From the NCBI GenBank assembly GCA_021234155.1, contig JAJEKV010000020.1:10656346-10720345 (forward strand): 64,000 nucleotides of DNA, in the 5' to 3' direction. Numbering within the stretch: the first letter of the stretch is position 1; each line of letters opens with the position of its first letter. A program made the position numbers and the translations under genes. Under the pieces are notes generated by a model. The model searched no databases. It was given only the letters and a program-made list of their open reading frames with translations, and was not told the DNA's origin. The stretch comes from Isoetes taiwanensis. Taxonomy: Eukaryota; Streptophyta; Lycopodiopsida; Isoetales; Isoetaceae. Below are positions 23,200 to 33,600 of this stretch, piece after piece.

Positions 23200-23525
23200 C
23201 TTGAAACATAGAGTATTTTGTTCATTAGACCCAGAATCTCTAAGCCTTGGTGCAATGGACCATAGGTTGTATTTAAATTTGAGTTGTACTACAGACACAA
23301 TAGGCCCTAATTACATGCCTTAGCACAATGGGCCAAAGGCAATTTAAAAATATAGAGTATCTTGAAACATAGAGTATTCTGTTCAATAGACCCAGAATCT
23401 CTAAACCTTGGCACAATAGACCATAGGCAGCATTTAAAGTTTAAATGTACTAAAGGCACAATAGTCCTTAAGTACATGCCTTGGCATAATGGACCAAAGG
23501 CAATTTTTGAAGCTATAGATGTATA
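23200..23525. repeat. Tandem duplication with 161-bp period
   Basis: CTTGAAACATAGAGTATT starts at 23200 and 23361. Each unit has two sub-repeats of about 80 bases built on CCTTGGCACAATGGACCA-like phrases followed by TAGGCAGCATTTAAA or AAGGCAATTTTT. Four sub-repeats in all. No coding sequence. Confidence 0.85.
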
Positions 23526-23952
23526 AAAGCTTACAGTATATTTGTGGCCTTTCCGAAACATCCATCAAGCCGGAACATCATAATTATGGGGTTCTCCAAC
23601 CACCACATAACCTGCATCCAAGAGATGCAGTATCTAGATAGTCTATTTCTGTACATCAGAAATGAGAGACAGAATATTGTTAGTCCCAAATAAAAGATCT
23701 CATATGAACTTCAATATCATAGATATTGAAATCATTCTCAAATCCATCACCCCATCTATGTGAAGTTAGAAAGATGAACCAGAGAATCAACCAAATAGAG
23801 TGGAGCTGTGTTAGTTAGAAGACTCTAACTAATGGAAGTCACATTTTCTTCTTATTCACATATTTACATCTAGACTTACACCATATATGCATATAAATAC
23901 AAAAATATAGTTCCGTTCAAGATGTAAACGTTTCCCACATACATATCCATCA

Positions 23953-25184
23953 AGGAAGGAAGGAAGGAAGGAAGGAAGGAATGAAGGAAGAAATTTTTAA
24001 CGTCCGCAGAACCCAATCGGGTTATGGGACCCAATACAAAAGAGAGGGCAAAAGCCCAGACTGAAACTCGAGGACCAAGCCCCGTGACCAAACCAAGAAG
24101 GCCGAAGCCAAAATCAAACGTGGGGACTAGCCCCAGTACAGAGAACTCGGGGGACTATGCCCCGTAGCAAATCACAATGTTAGAATAAAACAAAACAAAA
24201 GGGCATAAGCCCAAGCAGATCTCGGAGTCAAATCAGCTACACAGACACTGCCTATGGATCAAGTGGCCAGTGATCCCGAATGACAGCCTGGCCGCCTCTA
24301 GCCTCTATACACAGCCCACTTTCGGTGCAAACGAGCCTCGCGGACTTGACATAATTCATCCTTCCGTCGGCAGAGCTGTACTGGGGTAAGGTCTTCCTGG
24401 ACGGAGAAGGAGGTCCCTTGCAAGTGATTGCCATGGCGGAGGATGTGCAGCCTGGATAAAGCATCCCCGAAACTAACCTTGCTGCTCCAACTTGACGAGC
24501 CGAGAGAATGCCATCTGCCTTTACGTGCATCACCTCTGCAAAGAAACGGGTCACCTCAGCTGCCCCAGGAGTGTCGCTTGCTTCCTCCAAACCCACAATG
24601 CGTAGGTTCAGGGCTAACGGGTGCGCTGTGGCCTGGTCAGGCTTCGAAAGCGGGACCTGTGCAGTGGGCAAACAACCCTCGGATGATAGTGTGGTATCAT
24701 CGGCCTGGGACGTAGCATCCACATGCTCAGACGCTAACCCTGTGGGAGGTACGGGTGTAGCACTGCCGTGCTGCACTGAATCAGCTCTTGCCGACTGTAT
24801 CAGCATCTCTAGAAGCTGGACCCAGCTTCCCAAGGGCAACTGAGCCGATGTTCCTGTGAGTGTGACTGTCGATTGGATCGTGCAGATCCCGACCAACAAA
24901 TCTGGAGGCAATCGTGCGGATCCCGACCAACAAATCTGGAGGCAAACAATGGATCAGAGCATCAATCCTGGTCAAGGCTGCACCCAAAGATGCATCTGGA
25001 GCGGATTGCATGTCTGGGGGTGTGTCTGGGTCTGCCAGTATAGGGCGCTGAGGCCCAAATGATGGGGCTGCCTGAAGATATAGCACAATCGCGGGGTCAT
25101 AGGGCCTATTCAAGACCGGCTCTGGCAGCCTAACGAGGTTCTTTTCTTTACGGGTCTCCATGGCCATGCGCTTGATCTGACGAG
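23953..25184 (-). pseudogene. LINE ORF1-like remnant with 3' tail (left part, split by an LTR element)
   Basis: Minus-strand LINE relic. The (GGAA)n run at 23953-23990 is the complement of a (TTCC)n tail. The sequence just inside it (TTTTGTATTGGGTCCCATA on the minus strand) is shared with the 3' end of the plus-strand LINE at 35.8 kb. Coding pieces 25184-24781 and 24911-24252 contain ALTRIDALIHCLPPDLLVG and LNLRIVGLEEASDTPGAAEV followed by TRFFAEVM. This resembles the RNA-binding ORF1 region of L1-type elements. A 34-bp tandem duplication (24877-24944) shifts the frame. No endonuclease or reverse transcriptase lies between ORF1 and the tail, so the body is internally deleted. It continues past the LTR element at 29343. 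Confidence 0.75.
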
Positions 25185-25799
25185 TGTTTGCCGGGTTTTC
25201 CCCACACTCCAGCAAACGTCAAAAGGAAAAAGGAAAGATATGGAAAGAAGATGGGCAAACTGAATTTCAAGGCAAATGGGTAGAAATCAAGAAGGAAAGG
25301 TGAGTAAAGATATGGATATGAAGGGGGCAAAATTGCAAAACGTGAATGGAATGGAGCAAGTAAAAATTGAAAGCAAATGTAGAAAGAATGGTGCACCACA
25401 CTTTATTTCAAATAAGGAAGATGGAAATACAAATGAAGCCCTTCAAGAGAGCGCTACTCATGTCCTCAACATGGGGAAAGAGGCCTCACACTCCTCATTT
25501 CCTCCATGTGATTCCGTGAGCCAAAGAGGAGGAGAGCAAGTCTCCTCAAGATATTTATAATTTTTTTAACAAATCTTGGCCATCCATGTGTCATCATCTT
25601 GACACTCTCTTTTTACACTCATTAATCCCTTCTTTTTGTCCTCTTCTTCTTTTTAACCAATTTTGTTTTTTTCAACAACTTAATATGGGCCCTTGGATTC
25701 TAACAACTAGCACAAATGAATCTTTGATCTTTTCCCCCTTCTTCAATGGTTTTACTTCTTTTTCTTCATGTTGACCGGGTGCCAAAAACCCGGTCAACA
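25185..25799. repeat. Left LTR
   Basis: 615 bases, TG...CA ends. The last 31 bases form a hairpin: TGTTGACCGGGT, 7-base loop, ACCCGGTCAACA. The 94-codon open frame at 25276-25560 recurs in the other LTR and is not considered a gene. Confidence 0.92.
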
Positions 25800-28736
25800 T
25801 CTCGCCCAAACAAAAAAAATGTGGCCGGTCCCCTCGGCCCTTAGATGTAGCACATACAATTCAATAACAATTAATGTAAATAACAAGGACGCTCCTTCCG
25901 GGGACACACCCACATCGCCCGGTGGGGCTACTCTTTGGCCCTGACTCCACGTGTGGGTAACCCATTAACCATCATTCAAAAAAATTGAGAATATGTCTTA
26001 ATTTTGGTACTTTTTTCCGTCCGCGTTTTTTTTGTTTTTTATTCCCCGTCCGCCATTTTTTTTGTTTTTTCTCTCCATCCGCCTTTTTGTTTTCGCTTTC
26101 AATTTTCAATTTTCAGATTCCCGCCTGTCCGTTTTTCCCCCCTTTTTTTTAGTCTCCTATTCTTTTGCTCCTCTCCTTATTTTTTCCCTCCTCTAAATTC
26201 CCCCGTCCCTTTTCTTTTACTCCCTCCTCGCTTTTAGTTGCTCCGCCTTCCGTTTTTTATTTTGTGTTTCTTCGTTTCTCAACAAAGAGGTCCACGCCTC
26301 TTTTATCATATCGGTAGGTTTTTCCACAAAGCTTTCCACATCGAGCTTTTTTCACATGGTTTTCCATCGAGCTTTTCCACATCGAACGTAATGTGGAGCG
26401 CTTGGAGCCGCGGATGGAACACCGGTGGATGAAGCACGGAGCACGGCCCAGACGCAACAATACAATACTCTGTTATCTCTTCGATAATTGCTAGGTATAT
26501 CTCATCTGTTATCTCTTCTAGATATTACTCTGTTATTGCTAGGTAGACTCGGCAGGATGGTAATAGTCCAGATTGCTGGAGAGAAGCCCTTGTAATTTTG
26601 ACTTGATTCACAGTTGCTTGCTGCAATACAAATTACGATGTTGAATCAGCCCAAAATGCTTAAAATACAATTATTGAAGGGGCTTTGGGGTTGGGCATGA
26701 TCTAATCAAATCCGACCTACTTTGAAGTGTTATATTGCTAATTTCAAGATCAAAGCAGAAATTTGCTCAATTTAAATGATGTTGCAGGATTAAAATTTTC
26801 TCAATTTCGTGATGTTGCAGGGTTTTGTGAAGAGCCACATAGTTGAAATCGCTACCGCGGCGATTTGAGGGAGTCACCGACTGAAAAAAAAAAAAAAAAA
26901 TAAAAAAAATAAAAAAAAAAAAAAAAAGTGAAAATGCCGTGGCGCCGATTTGAGGTTAGCCTATTCCTTATTTTTTGTCATTTTGGACATTTTATGACAT
27001 TTGAGAGTGATTGTCCTATTAAATCGCCGGTAGCGATTTTGTATTTACTTTTTCCATAAAAAGTTGTTCTTTAACTGCTTTTGTAGGATGTTTTTGTTAT
27101 TATTTTCTCTCTAAACCGGTTTTTTTTAACTATTTTGTAGGACATTTTAAGTATTTTGGGCAGGATAAAATCGCATCGAGCATTATAAAGACTCTTCCGC
27201 TTGTAAAATCGTCTGTTTTGACGATTTTGTAGGACATAAATTTTATTGTTTGTATAAATATTTGAGTTGAATCTGCATAAAGGCGCGATTTTCATTTCGA
27301 AAATAAGGACTTTCTTGCAGTTAGTTATTCAAATATACTTGTTATTTTACTCTACAAATTTCGCGGTTGCGGATAATTGTGTTTAAAATATGCAATTTTT
27401 TAGGTTTTTATGTTGTCAAAACATAAAATTTTTAGGTTAAATTCCATCATATTTTACAAGTTTCATCAAATTCAACACATGGTTATATAGCTAAAATGGC
27501 CTATAATAAGCCTATTCGGCGCGATTTTGGACCAGACATAATCCCAATTTAATTGAATGATGGTTCATTCTTGATAGGGCATAGAAACATTATAAGATGT
27601 GCAAAATATGGACCTTAGGAAGGGCTTAAAATCAATAGGGCAATGGTCATAAAAATATTGGAGGAGAGTAACAGAGTTGCGCCCAAACAAAAATGTGCAT
27701 CAGGATATATGGATGAGCTATAAGGGCTAAGGATATCGATATAACGGCCCAGAAATTAAAGACAATGGTCGAATTTCAAAAAAAAAGCGGTGTTTGGAAG
27801 ATAGAATAAGAATTATTCTAGGGTAAAAATAGGGCCACGAAGTTTTTGGAGCTCGCAGGCTATGGCGATGACACAGATCGGGCAACATACAGGGTTTTCG
27901 GCTGTTTGGATGCAGTCCAGAGGAGATTTCGGACTCAACAGCAAAAGAAGGAAATCGCAGCGAAGGTTAAGCTCAATGTTTGTGGAAACTATGACATTCT
28001 TGCTTCTTTTCTCCTTCTTTCCCATTTCGTCCCTTCTTTTTCTTACGGAGTTCAGAACAGAGGCGACAAAGATTCGCCGGAAGAAATGGCAAATATTTGA
28101 CTTCGCTATGGCAAAATCCTTCATTTCTCCCCACCCTTTTTTTCCCACAGTCTATGGCCAGCCGAGAGATGGAATAACATATCTCGAGCACCGGATGGAA
28201 CAAGAACAAGCATTTCAACTTTTAAGAGCTAGCGAAGGTAAGGTTCGTGGACAGAAATGGAGTAGAAGTTTTCTACGGTCATGGCGTAAAAGAAAACAAG
28301 AGCAAAATTACAGCAGAAACAAGGCATGAGCAGAAGTCTTCATTCTTCAAAAGCAGAGATGGAACGGTCTCAACGAAAAGGCAAAGACATAAGGAAAGCT
28401 TTAAGAAAATGGCAAACGAAAAGCTTGAAATGTTGGACCAGAAGAAAGGGCCCCGTGACCGGGGCAAGAAATCTCAAAATAGAATGGTACTATGCTTCTT
28501 GTCTTCTTTATCGCACTCAAGTATTCTGCCGCAAACGAAACCAATGGGATCCGTTTCACGAGAAGAAAGAAACGAAATTGCTCAATTCTTTTTTCGAAAA
28601 GAAACTCTGATATTAGAACACCTTCTTCCAACTTCCAAGAGCCAAACACCATCATAGGATTATAAAACCAGCCCAAGCTTTTTTGGGGAACAGATCTGGT
28701 GCAGGCAAAAACCAGATCTCGGTAGGACCTCCATTC
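25800..28736. other. LTR element interior without retroviral domains
   Basis: A C/T-rich tract at 26000-26260, a mixed A-rich homopolymer tract at 26884-26929, and AT-rich sequence with repeated ATTTTGTAGGACAT-like phrases (27085-27240). Plus and minus frames between 27800 and 28660 overlap each other and have no recognised domain. No tRNA-like primer site was confirmed. Confidence 0.6.
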
Positions 28737-29342
28737 TGTTTGCCGGGTTTTCCCCACACTCCAGCAAACGTCAAAAGGAAAAAGGAAAGATATGGAAAGA
28801 AGATGGGCAAACTGAATTTCAAGGCAAATGGGTAGAAATCAAGAAGGAAAGGTGAGTAAAGATATGGATATGAAGGGGGCAAAATTGCAAAACGTGAATG
28901 GAATGGAGCAAGTAAAAATTGAAAGCAAATGTAGAAAGAATGGTGCACCATACTCTATTTCAAATAAGGAAGATGGAAATACAAATGAAGCCCTTCAAGA
29001 GAGCGCTACTCATGTCCTCAACATGGGGAAAGAGGCCTCACACTCCTCATTTCCTCCATGTGATTCCGTGAGCCAAAGAGGAGGAGAGCAAGTCTCCTCA
29101 AGATATTTATAATTTTTTTAACAAATCTTGGCCATCCATGTGTCATCATCTTGACACTCTCTTTTTACACCTCATTAATCCCTTCTTTTTTGTCCTCTTC
29201 TTCTTTTTAACCAATTTTGTTTTTTTCTCAACAACTTAATATGGGCCCTTGGATTCTAACAACTAGCGATCTTTTTCCCCCTTCTTCAATGGTTTTACTT
29301 CTTTTTCTTCATGTTGACCGGGTGCCAAAAACCCGGTCAACA
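28737..29342. repeat. Right LTR
   Basis: 606 bases, nearly identical to the left LTR. The main difference is a missing block corresponding to CACAAATGAAT of the left copy. The same terminal hairpin occurs at 29312-29342. Confidence 0.92.
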
Positions 29343-30000
29343 ACGAGCCATTCAGAGCGACAAGAGGATGGGCGAGCAGAACTGCTTATAAGAAAAGAAG
29401 GGAGCTCCAAACCTGGTGTGAAGCTCCACCGGATTCAAGGTAGGTTGTGAGTGACAAAGGGGGTCAGAGGTGATCAAGAAATCAAAACTGTAGGATACTA
29501 GACACCAAGTTAGCGCAGGCATCAAAAGCAGAAGCAAAGTAAGGGACTCTGGCGAACTGTCGTGATCTGCTTGTGTCGTGTTTCCCTGAAGCCGAGGCCA
29601 GAATCCGCTGCTACTGTCAATTCCAAAGCCAAAAGGGGCCGCCTAGTTTTGTTGTACTGGGCCAAAAACCCCGGCCTCTAGAGCCGTGCTTGAAGAAGAA
29701 CCGGGCAGGTGTAACACATCCGTCAACCAGGCTTTAAACCGACACCAAACTAAACAAAAGGTAACCCTGGTATGGTCGAATCTGGATTTGGATAGAACCA
29801 CGACTTCTGGAAACTAGCCTACTCGCATGAGCTTGAACAGACCCGGCTGTTGATGCTGTTGATGCTGGTGATGCCAGGCTATGGCATAACCGTGTTTGTT
29901 GCTTGATGATTGCCCCTGCAGCCTCACATGAGCTTGATCGGGCCTGGGCGCTCAGGCGGTAGGGCAAGTAAAACCCAAGCCACAACACGAGGTAACCTTT
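29343..30000 (-). pseudogene. LINE ORF1 remnant, right part (5' side)
   Basis: Continuation of the minus-strand LINE relic on the other side of the LTR element. It begins with the second copy of ACGAG. The minus strand contains short protein-like frames (QQTRLCHSLASPASTASTAG). The 5' end cannot be placed exactly. Composition becomes AT-rich again after about 30000. Confidence 0.5.
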
Positions 30001-30299
30001 ATTTGGTTGGAATTATGATCACATATAGCAAAATAGATGTATAAAGATTATTTCACAATAAGTATTTTTCAGTCTAGTCAATTTCAAGATGTAAGAAATC
30101 AGATAGCAATCTTAAGAATGTATAAAGTTTTCCATTTGATTTTCAAGTAGTAATCAGTACAAAATATAGAGTATAAAGGACGAGAGTATACTTGCCATCT
30201 TGTATAAAACACATTTGTATACATATCTTATCGGTATCACTGTCAAAATGCAGCTTGTTACAGATCCAGCTATTCCAATTCCAAGTCAACGCCAACTCT

Positions 30300-30600
30300 A
30301 ACAGCAAAATGGAGACAATTAGAGGAGAGAACCCGTACCTGCAGCCAATCATGCAAACGTTAGCAATAATCCCAGTAACGATGCCAAAAGGTACATTGGG
30401 TCTCTCAGTTTATCACTGATCACCAATTGTATCCTTTTGCCCTGAGGTGACATTAACAATAAAGGAAACTGGAATATTAATATTATAAACATTATAACGT
30501 TCACAATTGATCTCAAGCATAACCAATAGATGAGAACTAATTTCTTAGTCCCAAATCTAGCTGGTTATTTTGATCTCAAAATTATGATTTCAGCATATAA
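30300..30600. repeat. Duplicated block, copy 2 (partner at 21290-21650)
   Basis: Same order and orientation as copy 1, without the T-rich insertion. On the minus strand the CTGCAG-bordered exon-like stretch reads RYGFSPLIVSILLLELALTW. The two blocks are about 9 kb apart and flank the LINE/LTR nest. Confidence 0.75.
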
Positions 30601-30659
30601 ATCCATATACAACACCAAAATATTTTTGTTAGTTCACTTTAGAAAAATATTTCATCATC

Positions 30660-33600
30660 TATTACAATGTAAAACCCCCAAACCCCCAAAAGGTGCTCTG
30701 CCCGCCTTTCTGAGTCCCCAAATTGGATTCTAAGCACCCTTTAGGCAACCAGAGACCCCTCAAACTTTGGAACCCCAGCCAGAGACCCCTCAAACTTTGA
30801 AAGTCATGGCCATAGAAGATGGGCCAGCCTGGGAAACCCAAGGCGAGGGGCCGCCGCGCAAACGGTCCCGATCAGCCATCATGGACAGGGGAGAGTCATC
30901 CTCCATGAAGAAGGAGGCTCGGGCTAAGGCTAAGGCCCCCTCAGCGAGGCCAGCCCGGTCGGAAGGGATTGATTGCTCAGACCACATAGGAACTCACCCT
31001 CGGCGGAATTGGAGCCATGTCAAAGCGGGGAGTGGAGGCTACTGCCAGCTCGTATTGAGGCTGCACGGTGCACCACGGCTAGCATGACAATGGAGATGGA
31101 GTCCTGCGGCATCCCATGTGCTCAAAAGGCAAATGGTGGTCGAGAAGAACCGCATCACAAATCGGAGACCCGCCGCGGCGCATGTGGAAGATGGCCTTGG
31201 CCTGGCACACCGGCGGCAACAGGCCGAGGCGGGGAGGTTGCCGACATGCGGCCGCCTGGACTCGTGTTCATCACTCGACACCATGACCACGAGGAAGGGA
31301 GCGTGCAATGCAAGAGACGATGGTCCGCGGTGTGTCGGCCGGCAGAGTGGAGGCAGCCACCACCATGGCACGCGAAGCGCAGACGCTTTTGCGAACAGCG
31401 AACCTTCGCCGGGATCTTGAGTAAGATCGAACGTAAGCCCGCCCTCGGCGCCCGTCTGGCTAGAGGCTCCTGAAACACGCTCGCTACTCGGGGCACAGAG
31501 CTCCGGGGTTGCGGGCAACCATCCATAAACGAGCCGGGGTCTCCCTACCGAGGTTCATAGTCAGTGGCCGGTGCGGCGGGGAGATGGCTAGGCGGCCCGG
31601 CCACTGCGAAGAGCTGTGCTCCGCCTTCCTGCCGGGGCGAGAGCTGGCTCGAACCGCTACCCGCCACGCCTCCCACGCCCGGCCAGCCAAGCCCCGCGTG
31701 CTGGCGACCCACCACCACCACCCCCCCCAAGACAGGACCCGGTCCCAGCCCCACCTTTGACCCAGCGGGCCGAGGAACTCCGTGGCGCAGCGGAGAGCCC
31801 ACACCGGTAGTTCGAGGCATGCCGTAAAAGCAGGGGAGAATCTGCACCATCCGGGTCCGAACATTTCGATCGGATGACATTCCGGGGCAATTCACATTTC
31901 TCGAAAGGCCCGTCATGGGGCTCGGGCCCCGTCGCGTGACCGCATTGTCATATTCACGGTTGCGGATGCACAGTGCGTGATGCCATATTGCGCCCGAGCC
32001 CGGATCTTTGAAGGGGACATCCCTATACGTGGACCGGGACCTCACACCCGTGCAGCGGGAGAATGCCAGGTACGAGGAGCTTGTCGGGTCGAGGGCATTC
32101 GCCAACAGGGGGCGCCCGATTGGTTCGGCCGGGGATGCACATTTTCCGGCGACAAACTGCTTTCGCGGAACCCGCAGCCCCAACCCGCGGTATGTGGCCC
32201 CGCCGGCTTCCCATACCGGCCCCCTTCTCCTGCTCCTACTCCTCCTCCTCCCGACCCGTGCCCTCTCCGACCACATCTTTGCCTCTTCCATCTACTTCTC
32301 CTCACTCGGCCTGCTTTCCTCCTCCCCGTGACTTCAAAGTTGCATACCATCCCTCGCCGACAAATAGGAATTGTGCCTCCGGGTGGTCTCATGGAATTGT
32401 CGAGGCTTCCCTTGGCGAAGGGGCGGTCCCGAACTTCAGTGGCGGCCGATATGGATCTCATCTTTCTCATGGAGACATGGGAGCATCTTTGGCACAAAGC
32501 TACGATCTGCGGGTTACCAACATTTCTTGGTCTTCAATGCACATGCAGGGACGGAGGGTCATGGTGGAGTGGCTTGCTACTCTGGGACAACCTTGGCACA
32601 TTCGGTTACCCTCCGGAAGACAAACAGGACACAACCGATACTTGTGGGTTCGTGTGCATAATACCGGTGGCAACCCTCTTTTTACGGCGCTGTTATTTCC
32701 CTCACTTGCGAGAGCACCTTCTATCGCCAGCCACCCGATCGCGGATAGGATGGACCTTTATGTCGATCTATATGATGACATCTGACAACACCGGCGATTG
32801 GGTAGGGTCGTCCTTCTTGGAGATTTCAATGCAGGGCGAGTAGAGCAGCCCATGCGACTTGACCCCCTGGCGGCGATGTCCTGCGGCTTCGCCCCTTGAA
32901 GCGGCCTGGCCACGAGGGATCGGATGGCAGCCGGGTCACTTTCGCTTTAGACGATTGCTCCTGCTATGTGTGGTATTTTTGACTTGATAATTTGCAATGG
33001 CCTGTCCACGGTGGCCGATTCGCAAGTGCACATGCGAGGCAGGACAATCGGGGAGGCCCGGTGTGGTGGACTATCTGCTTCGTAGTTGCGCCAAGATATG
33101 CATCTCATCGATCGTTTACGGGTGGGCGCGAGCGGTCGGGGATGAGGAAGGTTGACTCGAGATCACCTTCCACTTTATTTGGACCTGGTTTGGCAAGCCG
33201 CCAGAAACCCCCACTATGCCAGCCCCTCGCCGTCCCTCGGTTGAGACTAGGCTTGGGAGGACTATCTTAGAGGTGCTCATGGGCGCCTCCCGGGAATTCT
33301 CGCGGACCTCCACACTAGAAGCGGCGTGAGCAGGACCAGTTGACCCGCTATTACGGGATCACGGCGGACCAGGTGCTGGCGGACCTCCCAGCGTGCCGCT
33401 TCGGGTCAGCAACATTCCAGCAGAACCGATGGTTTGATGCGGAGTGTAAAGAATGCAAGCGGCAGCTCCGTCACGATACGGATCCGGTGCCCTTGCGGGG
33501 CCACCACCGCGATCAGCGCCCATCCGGAAGGAGACAAAGGCGGTACTTTTCCGTGCATCGAGAGGAGATGTTGGCTGCTGGACACTCATCCTCGAACCTT

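Larger units (their letters stand above)
25185..29342. mobile_element. Complete LTR retrotransposon, apparently non-coding
   Basis: Two near-identical direct repeats, 25185-25799 and 28737-29342, begin TGTTTGCCGGG and end CCCGGTCAACA. The five bases ACGAG sit immediately outside both ends (25180-25184 and 29343-29347): a perfect target duplication. LTR differences are a few substitutions, 1-base indels and one gap of about 10 bases near 25710, so insertion is recent. The 2.9-kb interior has no gag or pol motif, so it resembles a large non-autonomous (LARD-like) element. I could not identify a convincing primer-binding site or polypurine tract, so orientation is undecided. It interrupts the minus-strand LINE ORF1. 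Confidence 0.92.

Noticed and set aside
25276-29112. Two identical 94-codon frames (25276 and 28828) as a duplicated gene
   Set aside because: They lie at the same place in the two LTRs and have no domain; the duplication is simply the LTR pair.
31039-32497. Long minus-strand frames in the GC-rich region
   Set aside because: High GC reduces stops; the plus strand carries the recognisable endonuclease and reverse transcriptase motifs, so these are antisense shadows.
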